A stretch of DNA of 64,000 nt, taken from positions 248,001 through 312,000 of the forward strand of contig NZ_CABPSF010000004.1 in the NCBI RefSeq assembly GCF_902459685.1. The letters are read 5' to 3'. Numbering within the stretch: the stretch's first letter is position 1; each line of letters opens with the position of its first letter. The notes under the pieces were generated by a model. That model made no database searches and was not told the origin of the DNA. It worked only from the letters and a program-made list of their open reading frames with translations. Below are positions 8,623-16,372 of the stretch, piece by piece. A program made the translations under genes and the position numbers. This DNA comes from Pandoraea iniqua (lineage in GTDB: Bacteria; Pseudomonadota; Gammaproteobacteria; Burkholderiales; Burkholderiaceae).

Positions 8623-10227
8623 ATGGGGACTCCCACTGCCATGCGCACTCTCCGAAGGTTGACCCGTTGGCTGCCCGTCCTCCTCGGTGCCATCGCAGGC
8701 GTGATCGTCATGCTGGCCGCCGCACAAGTGGTTCAGACGCGGGTCGACGATTTTCGTCTGCGGCTGTTCGTGCGCGACATCATGGGCTACATGAACGATG
8801 CCTCGATCTCGCGCCGTAATGCCCTGTTTCAAGCCCCCCAGAACACCGACGTTCCCTGTACCGACGACGATATCCTCGGCCTGCGCCGCGTTGCGATGCG
8901 CAGCCCTTATTTTCACGATATCGGACGCGTCCACGACGCGAAGCTGCTCTGTACGGCCATGGTCGGCCGGCTCGACAAGAACCCCACGCTTCCCCCGCCC
9001 GACCACGAAACACGCAACGGCGTGAAGCTCTGGCACACGATCACCGGCGTGATCACGCCCGGGGTACAGGTCGATGCGGTCGGCTGGGGCGACATCGTGG
9101 TGTTCAGCTCGCCAGTGCTGCCACCGCGACTCGGCACTCCCGACCGCGGGTTTGCCTCGATCGCCTCCACCGACGACAAGCGGTTTCAGTTCTGGCGCGC
9201 CGGCCTGTTCGACGATCAACGTCAGGTCGAACTCGGGGTGACATCGCGGTGGTTCGACATCGGCCCGGTCCGTCATTATTCGACGTGTTCGAATGCGGTG
9301 GATGTCTGCGCGTCGGCGGTCTACACGTCGTCGAGCATTCTGCATAACCCGATCGGTCTGGCGATGGCGTTCGGCATCGGCGCGGCGCTGGGCGGCGCCG
9401 TCGGCCTCTCATGGCGCTCGCGCAAACGCTACCGGATGTCGGTGGACTGGGTGACGCAACACGCCGCAGAGACCGGGGGTATTACGGTGGTGTATCAGCC
9501 GCTGGTGCGCCTGCGCGATCGCAAGATGATCGGCGTAGAGGCGCTGGCCCGACTCAACGACAGCGCCGGCAAACCGATCTCTCCTGAAATGTTTATTCCG
9601 ATTGCCGAGCGGCGTGGCGTGATCGGATTGGTAACGCGGCAAGTCGCGCGGCGGGCGCTCATCGATATGCATGGGCGCGCGCTGGCCGATCCGGAATTTC
9701 ACATCAGTATTAATCTCGCCGCCGAAGATGTCGTGGACACGACGTTTCACACGTTTTTGAATCACATTGCGGCGTCATTGCGCGTGCCGCGAACACAAAT
9801 TGCACTCGAGATTACGGAGCGTTCCACCGACAGCATGAAACGGCTGGGGGATGCGCTGGACCGGTTACGCGCCGACGGTTATCAGATTCATATCGACGAT
9901 TTCGGCACTGGCTTTTCGAATCTGGCTTACCTGTCGACGCTCCATGTCGATGCGCTGAAGATCGACCGCATGTTCACGCAGGCGATTGGCGCCGATACGG
10001 TGGGCAGCGCGATTGTCGATCAGATCTGCAAGATGGCGGCGCTGTTGAACGTGGGGGTGATCGTGGAGGGCGTGGAAACGCGTGCGCAGGCCCTTTATAT
10101 GCTGGCGCATTGTCCTGAAGCGGTAGGGCAGGGGTGGCTTTTCGGTAAAGCCGTTCCAGACGATGAATTGCCGTCGCCCGAGGCACTGATGAAAGCGATG
10201 GCAGACGACGCCGAGACAGTCGCTTAA
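8623..10227 (+). CDS. CSS-motif EAL-domain cyclic-di-GMP phosphodiesterase
   Basis: A 534-residue membrane enzyme that should hydrolyse cyclic-di-GMP to pGpG. A membrane helix at about 16-36 and another at about 244-264 bracket a periplasmic CSS-type domain with cysteines C79 and C110, spaced like the redox pair of E. coli PdeC, plus a second pair C222/C229. The EAL domain (about 280-525) keeps EALAR (306-310), the Asn of SINLA, EITER (396-400), HIDDFGTG (423-430), the Lys of KIDRM and EGVET (482-486), so it should be active. In this family a periplasmic disulfide restrains activity, so periplasmic redox state may control it. ATG 8641 (seventh codon) is an alternative start. Confidence 0.92.
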   Translation: MGTPTAMRTLRRLTRWLPVLLGAIAGVIVMLAAAQVVQTRVDDFRLRLFVRDIMGYMNDASISRRNALFQAPQNTDVPCTDDDILGLRRVAMRSPYFHDIGRVHDAKLLCTAMVGRLDKNPTLPPPDHETRNGVKLWHTITGVITPGVQVDAVGWGDIVVFSSPVLPPRLGTPDRGFASIASTDDKRFQFWRAGLFDDQRQVELGVTSRWFDIGPVRHYSTCSNAVDVCASAVYTSSSILHNPIGLAMAFGIGAALGGAVGLSWRSRKRYRMSVDWVTQHAAETGGITVVYQPLVRLRDRKMIGVEALARLNDSAGKPISPEMFIPIAERRGVIGLVTRQVARRALIDMHGRALADPEFHISINLAAEDVVDTTFHTFLNHIAASLRVPRTQIALEITERSTDSMKRLGDALDRLRADGYQIHIDDFGTGFSNLAYLSTLHVDALKIDRMFTQAIGADTVGSAIVDQICKMAALLNVGVIVEGVETRAQALYMLAHCPEAVGQGWLFGKAVPDDELPSPEALMKAMADDAETVA

Positions 10228-10435
10228 ATCGGCCTGCGGCATCGATTGGGTTTTCTTCGCGTGTGTTTCTGTGAACGATTTGTGGCGGTGCTCCGGTGGT
10301 GAGAGAAATGCCCCGCCAAAATGGGTAATGATTATTTTCGTTATATCGGGCGAATTACCGAGAATAACGACACGCGTTCGGCGCTAGATTGAAATCACCG
10401 TGGTCCTGATGTGCCCCCGACCTCCACGGACTATC
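10228..10435 (+). other. Intergenic region with structured, RNA-like dyads
   Basis: No gene is supported. The stretch holds an imperfect hairpin CGTTAT (10339-10344) / ATAACG (10364-10369) extended by CGG/CCG pairs, then a second hairpin CCGTGG (10398-10403) / CCACGG (10424-10429), directly before the terminator at 10436. This arrangement could be a long structured 3' end of the EAL transcript or an independent small RNA. No convincing promoter was identified. Confidence 0.35.
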
Positions 10436-10467
10436 CGGCTCGCCGATCTGGCGGGCCGCTTTTTTTT
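10436..10467 (+). terminator. Rho-independent terminator
   Basis: CGGCTCGCC and GGCGGGCCG pair over 9 bases (one G-T) with a 5-base loop and run into eight T. It lies 208 bases after the EAL stop. Confidence 0.85.
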
Positions 10468-10565
10468 CCCGTGATGCACCATGATTTGTTCGCATGTTAG
10501 GATTCTCCAAAAAAGCAGCAATGGTCTCGCGACGCCACAGCTGTCGATTTGCAGATGGGGGACAT

Positions 10566-10832
10566 ATGGATAAATCTTTTCGTTTTTCTTGGCATTACGT
10601 GAGCGACACCGCTCCCGGCGTGCCGTTCGACCTTGAGGGCGCGGTCACGCCGCGCGCCGACGACCGCTTTGACGGTGCTGTCGACGCTTACTCAGACGGG
10701 AACTACATCGGCCGGTGCGAGTATTCGAGCATTGAAGCCAGCGATGCGTCGCTGGCTGCCGAACAAATCCGTAAACGCATCGAGCGACGCATCGAAGATC
10801 GCGTCGCTCGTGAGCATCCGGTCACACATTGA
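10566..10832 (+). CDS. Hypothetical protein, 88 aa
   Basis: A small acidic/basic soluble protein starting MDKSFRFSWHYVSDTAPGVP and ending in an Arg/Glu-rich helix (IRKRIERRIEDRVAREH). There is no signal peptide or membrane segment. The ATG at 10566 has GGGGGAC six bases upstream; the frame's earlier start at 10494 is less likely. Codon use matches neighbours. The gene stands alone and converges on the lipoprotein gene at 10866. No family was recognised. Confidence 0.65.
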   Translation: MDKSFRFSWHYVSDTAPGVPFDLEGAVTPRADDRFDGAVDAYSDGNYIGRCEYSSIEASDASLAAEQIRKRIERRIEDRVAREHPVTH

Positions 10833-10865
10833 CCGCATCAAAGCATTGATTGCCAGCTGGCGCGT

Positions 10866-11573
10866 TTAGCGCCAGCGCCGGCAGCAGCCACCGCCCCAGT
10901 GGCCACCCCAGCCGCCTCCCCAGCCACGCCCCCACGAGAATGAGAGCGATACGTTGCTGGCCCATGGCGACGGGGCGAAGCCCGGGTAGAACGGCGCATA
11001 GTCCGGGAATGCCGGATAGGCCGCATAGGCGGGATAGGCCGCGTAAGTCGGATACGCCGCATAGGCCGGGTATGCCGTGGGGTAGGCCGCGGGGTAGGCC
11101 GAATACACCGGCGCGTTCGACGGCATCTGCGACGACTGCGGCGGCACATAATCAGGCGGCACGGGCGAACCGTTCGGATACACGGGCGCGCGCTGCGGCG
11201 ACGGCCGGTAATCCGGCGGTACCGGCGAACCATTCGGATAGGCAGGCGGCGTCACCCCATTGCCCGGGCGATAGTCCGGCGGTACCGGCGAGCCATTCGG
11301 GTACGCCTGATGCGCGGATTTCCCCGGCGGTGGCGGCGGCATGCTTACGCTCGCGGCAGGTTGCGCTTGCACCGGTGCCGTCGAAACACTCGGCGTCGGC
11401 ACGGGTGCCGTGGACACATCGGTGACAGCACCGGCTGAACCGGGTGCCGCACGCAGCGCTTGCGGCGCGGTGGGATCTTGCGAGAATGTCAGCGCCCCGC
11501 CCGGATATTGCACGACGTAGCAACCGGCGAGCGGCAGGACACAGAGCAAAGCGGCGAGTGGAGCGATTTTCAT
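10866..11573 (-). CDS. Pro/Tyr-rich repeat lipoprotein
   Basis: A 235-residue predicted lipoprotein with the signal peptide MKIAPLAALLCVLPLAGC and lipobox LAGC. The mature protein has an Ala/Thr/Pro linker, three copies of an AYPNGSPVPPDYRP unit (the third begins VYPNG), a run of AYPAYAAYP-like repeats, and a C-terminus rich in Trp, Gly and Arg ending GGGCCRRWR. Such proteins sit on the outer membrane or in the envelope, but no function is known. ATG 11571-11573 starts a textbook lipoprotein signal; the Shine-Dalgarno is weak. The repeats look able to vary in copy number. Confidence 0.75.
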   Translation of the reverse strand: MKIAPLAALLCVLPLAGCYVVQYPGGALTFSQDPTAPQALRAAPGSAGAVTDVSTAPVPTPSVSTAPVQAQPAASVSMPPPPPGKSAHQAYPNGSPVPPDYRPGNGVTPPAYPNGSPVPPDYRPSPQRAPVYPNGSPVPPDYVPPQSSQMPSNAPVYSAYPAAYPTAYPAYAAYPTYAAYPAYAAYPAFPDYAPFYPGFAPSPWASNVSLSFSWGRGWGGGWGGHWGGGCCRRWR

Positions 11574-11759
11574 GGCGAGGAGTGTAACGCAGGAAATCGC
11601 CGCACCGTGGGCCAGCGCCACGTAATTGAACGGCGTTTGCATTACGATCCGTTAACGTCTCGACAACGTCACGAAACGTCACAACAACGTCTTACCAACT
11701 TCCCGCAACTCGCCGGTCAAGAACACGGCGCGGGTTGCACCTGTTCGAAAGCAACAGGC

Positions 11760-11789
11760 AAAAAAAACGGCCAGCGCGTTGCTGGCCGT
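11760..11789 (-). terminator. Rho-independent terminator of the candidate sRNA
   Basis: Nine perfect base pairs (ACGGCCAGC with GCTGGCCGT), a 5-base loop and eight T on the minus strand. Confidence 0.85.
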
Positions 11790-11819
11790 GAAATCCACCA
11801 GGAGGAGGTGGAGGAGACA
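11760..11819 (-). ncRNA. Candidate double-hairpin small RNA with UCCUCCU loop
   Basis: Read on the minus strand, CCACC and GGTGG (within 11792-11812) form a stem whose 7-base loop is UCCUCCU, a perfect anti-Shine-Dalgarno. A few bases on, the stem ACGGCCAGC / GCTGGCCGT (11767-11789) with eight T makes a strong terminator. Upstream lie TATAGT (11826-11831) and TTTACC (11851-11856), 19 bases apart, as a possible promoter. There is no minus-strand gene for this terminator to serve, so an independent RNA of about 60 bases is the simplest reading. The start site is inferred. The layout resembles CCUCC-loop regulatory RNAs described in other Proteobacteria. Confidence 0.6.
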
Positions 11820-11825
11820 GGTGCA

Positions 11826-11856
11826 ACTATATCAGGGAAATCCCTGAACGGGTAAA
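11826..11856 (-). promoter_or_regulatory. Possible sigma-70 promoter of the candidate sRNA
   Basis: On the minus strand, TTTACC (11856-11851) and TATAGT (11831-11826) match four of six and five of six bases of the -35 and -10 consensus. The 19-base spacer is longer than ideal. A GATATA reading of the -10 would give a 17-base spacer with a poorer hexamer. Confidence 0.4.
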
Positions 11857-12050
11857 CCTGCGACGAAAAAATATGTAGAAAAACCACAACTGCGACAATT
11901 CGTCGCTTTTTGGGACGCCAAACCCGCAATACCACGCCTGATATACCTCTCACGCGCGTCGCCTGAGCCATTTCCTGCGCGGGGGATGGAGAAAAACCAC
12001 AAAGCGCGGGTAACGCGCTGCCATCGACCGTCTTCGAGGAGAGGTACCTG

Positions 12051-12713
12051 ATGTCTTCCAGTGCCAGAAAGTGGGGCAATCACGCTGCCGTCGCACCGAT
12101 CTCCGGCGAACCTGCGTCAGCGTCGGTGAAACGTGCCGATGCACTTGCGCCTTTGCAGACGTTCGTCGCCACCATGACGGCGTTGGTCGATCGCCAGCCC
12201 GATGAGGCCACGATCGTGGCCGAGGGGCGTGCCGCGTTAGCGGCGTTGATCGCCGACGATACGTGGCTGCCCGAGGAGTACACGCAGCCCGATCCGGCGC
12301 GCTACACGCAATACCGGCTCTATGTCGACCCGCAGGCCCGCTTCAGTGTGGTGAGCTTTGTCTGGGGGCCGGGGCAATCGACGCCCGTACACGACCACAC
12401 GGTCTGGGGGCTGATCGGCATGCTGCGCGGTGCCGAAGATTCGCTGCCGTTCTCGCATGCTGCCGACGGGCAACTGGTGTCGGCCGGTGACCCGGTCCGG
12501 CTCTCACCCGGCACCGTCGAAGCCGTCTCCCCCTCGCTCGGCGACATCCATCAGGTGCGCAACGCCTTCGATGACCGCGTATCGATCAGCATCCACGTCT
12601 ATGGCGCCGACATCGGCCGGGTGGAACGCGCCGTGTATTTGCCGGACGGCACCCGCCGCAGCTTCGTCTCCGGCTACGCCAATCCCGACAGCCCCAATCT
12701 CGTCGCGCGCTGA
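12051..12713 (+). CDS. Cupin thiol dioxygenase (cysteine dioxygenase family, Gln-type)
   Basis: A 220-residue iron(II) cupin that oxidises a small thiol to its sulfinate with O2. The iron ligands appear as H114 and H116 in PVHDHTVWG and H167 in GDIHQV. The stretch YTQYRLY (85-91) places Gln where mammalian cysteine dioxygenase has its substrate-binding Arg, which is the Gln-type pattern of bacterial 3-mercaptopropionate dioxygenases. That substrate is therefore the better guess, but cysteine cannot be excluded. The first 35 residues are an unconserved extension. ATG 12051 has GAGGAG upstream. A hairpin follows the stop. Confidence 0.85.
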   Translation: MSSSARKWGNHAAVAPISGEPASASVKRADALAPLQTFVATMTALVDRQPDEATIVAEGRAALAALIADDTWLPEEYTQPDPARYTQYRLYVDPQARFSVVSFVWGPGQSTPVHDHTVWGLIGMLRGAEDSLPFSHAADGQLVSAGDPVRLSPGTVEAVSPSLGDIHQVRNAFDDRVSISIHVYGADIGRVERAVYLPDGTRRSFVSGYANPDSPNLVAR

Positions 12714-12746
12714 GCGCGTCTTCTCCCGCTAATTCAGTCGCTTTCA

Positions 12747-12781
12747 CGGATTCCCCGACGGCTTGGCCGCCGGGGAATCCG
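12747..12781 (+). terminator. Strong hairpin after dioxygenase gene
   Basis: Ten perfect pairs (CGGATTCCCC and GGGGAATCCG) with further pairing inside. The T-run is poor (TTCGCCATTTG), so it may terminate weakly or protect the 3' end. Confidence 0.5.
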
Positions 12782-12799
12782 TTCGCCATTTGTCATGAG

Positions 12800-12829
12800 A
12801 ATCTAAGTGAATCTAAGTAAATCTAAGTG
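12800..12829. repeat. 10-bp direct repeat, three tandem copies
   Basis: AATCTAAGTG, AATCTAAGTA and AATCTAAGTG follow without gaps. A 10-base period places each copy on the same face of the helix. The array lies about 210 bases before the AAHS transporter start, in a 325-base region that otherwise holds no gene. Confidence 0.85.
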
Positions 12830-13038
12830 TTAACACCAAGCATAGGATTACGTTCGGCGATATAAACTTCCGCAAAGCGTAATTTCATGCGTGTGAGGAT
12901 TTGCCGTGCCCGTCCTTCGACCCGACGCATGAAATGCTTCGCCCGCCTACCGGCGCAGCGAGGTGCCCGGCGCACGGCAGAGACAACACCAGCCGGCGTA
13001 TCGACCGGGACGCAGTGACAAGAACGTTTGGAGACAGG

Positions 13039-14394
13039 ATGAAAGCAGCAGAAGTGAATGTCGGCGCGCTGATCGACGAGAGCCGTCTGGGTGGCTATCA
13101 GTGGTGGGTGATTGCGTTGTGCGCCATGTGTCTGGTGGTCGATGGCTTCGACGTGCAGGCGATGGGCTACGTGGCCCCGGTGGTGATTCGCGAGTGGGGC
13201 ATTGCGAAGGAAACCCTCTCGCCGGTGTTTGGCGCCGGGTTGTTCGGCATGCTGGTGGGCTCGCTCACGTTCTCGGCGCTGGCTGATAAGCTCGGCCGCC
13301 GTCCGGTGTTGATCGGCGCCACGCTGTTCTTCGCCGTGTGCATGATCGTCACGGGCTTTGCCAATTCGATTACCGAACTGGTCGTGTGGCGTTTTGCGGC
13401 GGGTCTGGGGCTGGGTTGCATCATGCCGAACGCGATGGCATTGGCCGGCGAATACAGCCCGCGCCGCATTCGCGTCTCGCTGATGATGATGGTGTCGTGC
13501 GGCTTTACGCTCGGTGGCGTGGTTGGCGGCCTGATCACGGCGGCGATCATCCCGAGTCTGGGCTGGCGCGCGGTGTTCTTCATCGGTGGCGCGATTCCGC
13601 TGGTGCTCGGCTTCCTGATGTGGGCCTCGCTGCCGGAGTCGATTCAGTTTCTGATGTTCAAGAAGAGCGACGCGGCGCGCATTCGCAAGCAATTGCAGCG
13701 CGTGGCACCGTCGGCGAACCTGCCGGCTGATGCCCCCTTCGTGCTCGACGAGCAGAAGGCCAAGGGCGTGCCGTTCATCGAATTGTTCAAGGATGGCCGC
13801 GCGCGCATGACGCTGCTGCTGTGGGTCATCAACTTCGCCAACCTGCTCGACATGTACTTCCTGTCGAACTGGCTGCCGACGGTGATTCGCGACGCCGGTT
13901 ATTCGACGCAGGTGGCGGTCATGGCCGGTACGGCGTTGTGGACGGGCGGCGTGATCGGCACCTTGCTGCTGGGCCGCGTGATCGACCGCGTGGGCTTCAC
14001 GAGTGTGCTGGCCGTCACGTTCCTGATCGCGATTGCGGCGACGGCGGCGATCGGCAATCCGGCGGTGATGGTGTCGATGGTGGCGGTGTTCGCGGCGATC
14101 TTCTTCGCGGGCTTCTCGATCATCGGCGGTCAGCCGGCGCTCAACGCCTTGGCCGCGACGTACTACCCGACGTCGCTGCGCTCGACCGGTATCGGCTGGA
14201 GCCTCGGCGTTGGCCGCATCGGCTCGGTGCTGGGCCCGGTGCTGGGCGGCGCGCTGATGCACCTGCAATGGTCGTCGTCGTCGCTGTTCCTGGCGGCAGC
14301 CGTGCCGGCGTGCATCTCGCTCATCGGCGTGCTGGCGATTGCCCGCATGCAACGCGGCGATGGCGGCAAGCTGCGCGCCGCGACGGCGAGCTAA
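13039..14394 (+). CDS. MFS transporter, aromatic acid:H+ symporter (AAHS) family
   Basis: A 451-residue inner-membrane permease with 12 predicted helices. The first helix DGFDVQAMGYVAPVVIREWG carries the charged DGFD pattern of PcaK/BenK-type aromatic acid symporters. Loop 2-3 reads ALADKLGRRPVL, the MFS GxxaDrxGRR motif, and the central loop is long. It probably imports a benzoate- or hydroxybenzoate-like acid with protons. ATG 13039 follows GGAGACAGG. No aromatic catabolic genes are adjacent, so the substrate is open. A perfect terminator follows. Confidence 0.9.
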   Translation: MKAAEVNVGALIDESRLGGYQWWVIALCAMCLVVDGFDVQAMGYVAPVVIREWGIAKETLSPVFGAGLFGMLVGSLTFSALADKLGRRPVLIGATLFFAVCMIVTGFANSITELVVWRFAAGLGLGCIMPNAMALAGEYSPRRIRVSLMMMVSCGFTLGGVVGGLITAAIIPSLGWRAVFFIGGAIPLVLGFLMWASLPESIQFLMFKKSDAARIRKQLQRVAPSANLPADAPFVLDEQKAKGVPFIELFKDGRARMTLLLWVINFANLLDMYFLSNWLPTVIRDAGYSTQVAVMAGTALWTGGVIGTLLLGRVIDRVGFTSVLAVTFLIAIAATAAIGNPAVMVSMVAVFAAIFFAGFSIIGGQPALNALAATYYPTSLRSTGIGWSLGVGRIGSVLGPVLGGALMHLQWSSSSLFLAAAVPACISLIGVLAIARMQRGDGGKLRAATAS

Positions 14395-14454
14395 GTCGTG
14401 ATGGTTTTTCTGCCGTGTCCATGCGCCTGAAATCGAGCGTAAGGTAACGTGGTT

Positions 14455-14496
14455 CAACGCCCGCCAGCGGTATCATGGCGGGCGTTGTGCTTTTTG
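14455..14496 (+). terminator. Rho-independent terminator
   Basis: Twelve perfect pairs (CAACGCCCGCCA and TGGCGGGCGTTG) with a 9-base loop, then TGCTTTTTG. Confidence 0.85.
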
Positions 14497-14543
14497 CACG
14501 GCATCTCGAGCACGCTATCAGTACGTGATAACTAGAACGAAAA

Positions 14544-15758
14544 ATGACACAGACGTCCGAACTCTCTCCCGCCTTGCCGACCGAGCGTGTTTTGCTGGGC
14601 ATTCTTGGCTTGTTCATGATGATTGCCCCGGCGTCGACGGATATGTATCTGCCGGGGCTGGTGACGATGCGCCACGAGCTTGGTGCGAGTGCAGCCGCCG
14701 CGCAGCTCACGCTCTCGTATTTCTTTCTGGGGTTTGCCTTCGGACAACTGCTGTGGGGGCCGCTGGCGGATCGCTTCGGGCGGCGCTGGCCAATGGCGGC
14801 AGGCATCGCGCTCTATATCTTCGGCAGCATAGGCTGCGCGTTTTCCGACACCATCGACCACATGATGATGTGGCGTTTCGTGCAGGCGCTCGGCGGCTGC
14901 GCGATGCCGGTGATTGCGCAGGCGATCGTGCGCGATGTGTACGGCGCGCGAAATAGCGCCCGCGCGTTTTCGATCATGTTGCTGGTGATGAGCGTGGCCC
15001 CGATTGTGGCGCCGCTGCTGGGCGGCCAGTTGCTGCGCTTTACGACGTGGCGGGTGATCTTCGGAATTCTGGCAGCGTTTGGCGTGGTGGCCATGCTGGC
15101 GTTGTGGCGTTTGCCGGAAACCGGCGCGGTGCATGCGCGCACGGTGGGCGGCCCGCGTGCCATTGTCATGTCGTATTGGCATCTGCTGCGCGACAAGCAT
15201 TTTGTCGGCTACATGGTGGCGGGTGGTGCGGTGTTCGGCGCGTCGTTCACGTACATCACCGGCACGCCGCTGGTGTACATGGAGTACTTCCACGTGTCGC
15301 CGCAATTCTTTGGTGTGCTGTTCGGCATCAACATCGTGGGCATGGCTTCGATGACGATGTTCAACTCGCGCCGCGTCGGGCAGATCGGGTCTTATCGTCT
15401 GATGCGCGCCGGCATCATCGGTTGCGCGGTGGTGACGTCGGTGTTGTGTGCGACGGCGTGGCTGGGCATCGCGATCCTGCCGTTGATGGTGGCGCTGTTG
15501 TTCCTGTTCATGTCGCTGCGCGGCATCATTACTGCGAATTCGGTGGCCGGGGCGATGGCGAATCATCCGACGCGCGCGGGCGCAGCGGCCGCGCTGGTCG
15601 GCAGTGTGCAATACGGTTTCGGTTTTGCCGCCGGCGCGCTGCTTGGCGTGCTCAACGACGGCTCGCCGCGACCGCTGGCGACAGTCATGTGCGGCTTTGC
15701 GCTGCTGGCATTGGTGTCGATGTTGCTGATGTTGCCGGGCAAGCGCGAGGCGGCGTGA
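14544..15758 (+). CDS. Bcr/CflA family MFS multidrug efflux protein
   Basis: A 404-residue, 12-helix proton antiporter of the Bcr/CflA group, which exports chloramphenicol-, bicyclomycin- or sulfonamide-like compounds. Signatures include APASTDMYLPGLVTMRHELG in the first loop, GQLLWGPLADRFGRRWPM (the MFS motif A) and IVRDVYGARNSARAFSIML. ATG 14544 is at the start of the recognisable family N-terminus. It is a single gene; no regulator is adjacent, and which compound it exports cannot be told. Confidence 0.92.
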   Translation: MTQTSELSPALPTERVLLGILGLFMMIAPASTDMYLPGLVTMRHELGASAAAAQLTLSYFFLGFAFGQLLWGPLADRFGRRWPMAAGIALYIFGSIGCAFSDTIDHMMMWRFVQALGGCAMPVIAQAIVRDVYGARNSARAFSIMLLVMSVAPIVAPLLGGQLLRFTTWRVIFGILAAFGVVAMLALWRLPETGAVHARTVGGPRAIVMSYWHLLRDKHFVGYMVAGGAVFGASFTYITGTPLVYMEYFHVSPQFFGVLFGINIVGMASMTMFNSRRVGQIGSYRLMRAGIIGCAVVTSVLCATAWLGIAILPLMVALLFLFMSLRGIITANSVAGAMANHPTRAGAAAALVGSVQYGFGFAAGALLGVLNDGSPRPLATVMCGFALLALVSMLLMLPGKREAA

Positions 15759-15822
15759 CGGTGCGCTGATCGTGGTATGACGCCGCCGACGCAGGCGGCT
15801 TACGACTCAAGGCTCAAGGGGC

Positions 15823-16254
15823 TCAAGGCTTACGGCGCGGGTCGCTATAGACCTTGGCCGCGCAGGCGCCATCGACGCAATCGGGGTCGGTGCGCACCCC
15901 GAGCCAGCGGGAGACACGAACGCGGTTGCGCGCAAACAGGCGGTACAACGCGCGCGCCGCCGGCCGCAGGGCAGGTGCCCGCAGCGGTGCCACCAGCCAG
16001 CCGCGTCCGGTCAGCGTGTAGGCGGCGAAGATGGCATCGATACCGATCAGGCACTCGCCGTCGGCGTTCCACGCATGCATCTGCGCATTGAGCGCTGAAA
16101 GACTCACGCCGAGCGGCGAGGGGTCGAATGCCGGTGCAGAAATATCCACGAACGCCAATCTCTCTGCCCGGTCTCTGGCGCGCAGTTGCCTGATTTCCCG
16201 CATACAGATCGGACAGTTGCCGTCGAAGTACACCGTCAGTGCTGTGGTACTCAT
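15823..16254 (-). CDS. DCC-family (DUF393) thiol-disulfide oxidoreductase-like protein
   Basis: A 143-residue protein of the DCC family, named for the DGxCxxC start: YFDGNCPICMREI (residues 9-21). The thioredoxin-like N-terminus suggests redox activity, though few members have been tested. The C-terminal half is Arg-rich with a DPDCVDGAC ending. ATG 16252-16254 has AGGAG eight bases upstream. Its promoter region contains a TTTCTGT half-palindrome like those flanking the divergent GbsR-type regulator at 16373, so it is probably a target of that regulator. Confidence 0.88.
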   Translation of the reverse strand: MSTTALTVYFDGNCPICMREIRQLRARDRAERLAFVDISAPAFDPSPLGVSLSALNAQMHAWNADGECLIGIDAIFAAYTLTGRGWLVAPLRAPALRPAARALYRLFARNRVRVSRWLGVRTDPDCVDGACAAKVYSDPRRKP

Positions 16255-16277
16255 TGCAAACGCTCCTGTTTCATTCA

Positions 16278-16295
16278 TTTCTGTCATTAACGAAA
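16278..16295. promoter_or_regulatory. Imperfect TTTCTGT operator before the DCC gene
   Basis: TTTCTGT (16278-16284), four bases, then AACGAAA (16289-16295). The left half matches the operators at 16325 and 16970 exactly; the right half keeps four of seven bases. It lies 24 bases upstream of the DCC start codon. Confidence 0.45.
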
Positions 16296-16324
16296 TTAGG
16301 CGGCAACAGCGCCGTCGTCAAGAT

Positions 16325-16350
16325 GAAATTTCTGTCTTGACAGAAATTTC
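16325..16350. promoter_or_regulatory. Perfect palindromic operator before the GbsR-type gene
   Basis: Arms GAAATTTCTGTC and GACAGAAATTTC are perfect 12-bp inverted repeats with a 2-base spacer. It ends 22 bases before the regulator's start codon, in the divergent promoter region. Autoregulation is the natural reading. Confidence 0.75.
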
Positions 16351-16372
16351 CGTAATGTCTAGATTTGAGTGC

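Larger units (their letters stand above)
11574..12050. other. Intergenic region between divergent genes, carrying a candidate sRNA
   Basis: No protein gene is supported in these 477 bases. The middle (11760-11856) holds a minus-strand transcript candidate with promoter and terminator, described separately. A short dyad GCGAC (11892-11896) / GTCGC (11902-11906) followed by five T could be a weak plus-strand terminator. The last 20 bases contain the GAGGAG ribosome binding site of the dioxygenase gene. Confidence 0.6.
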
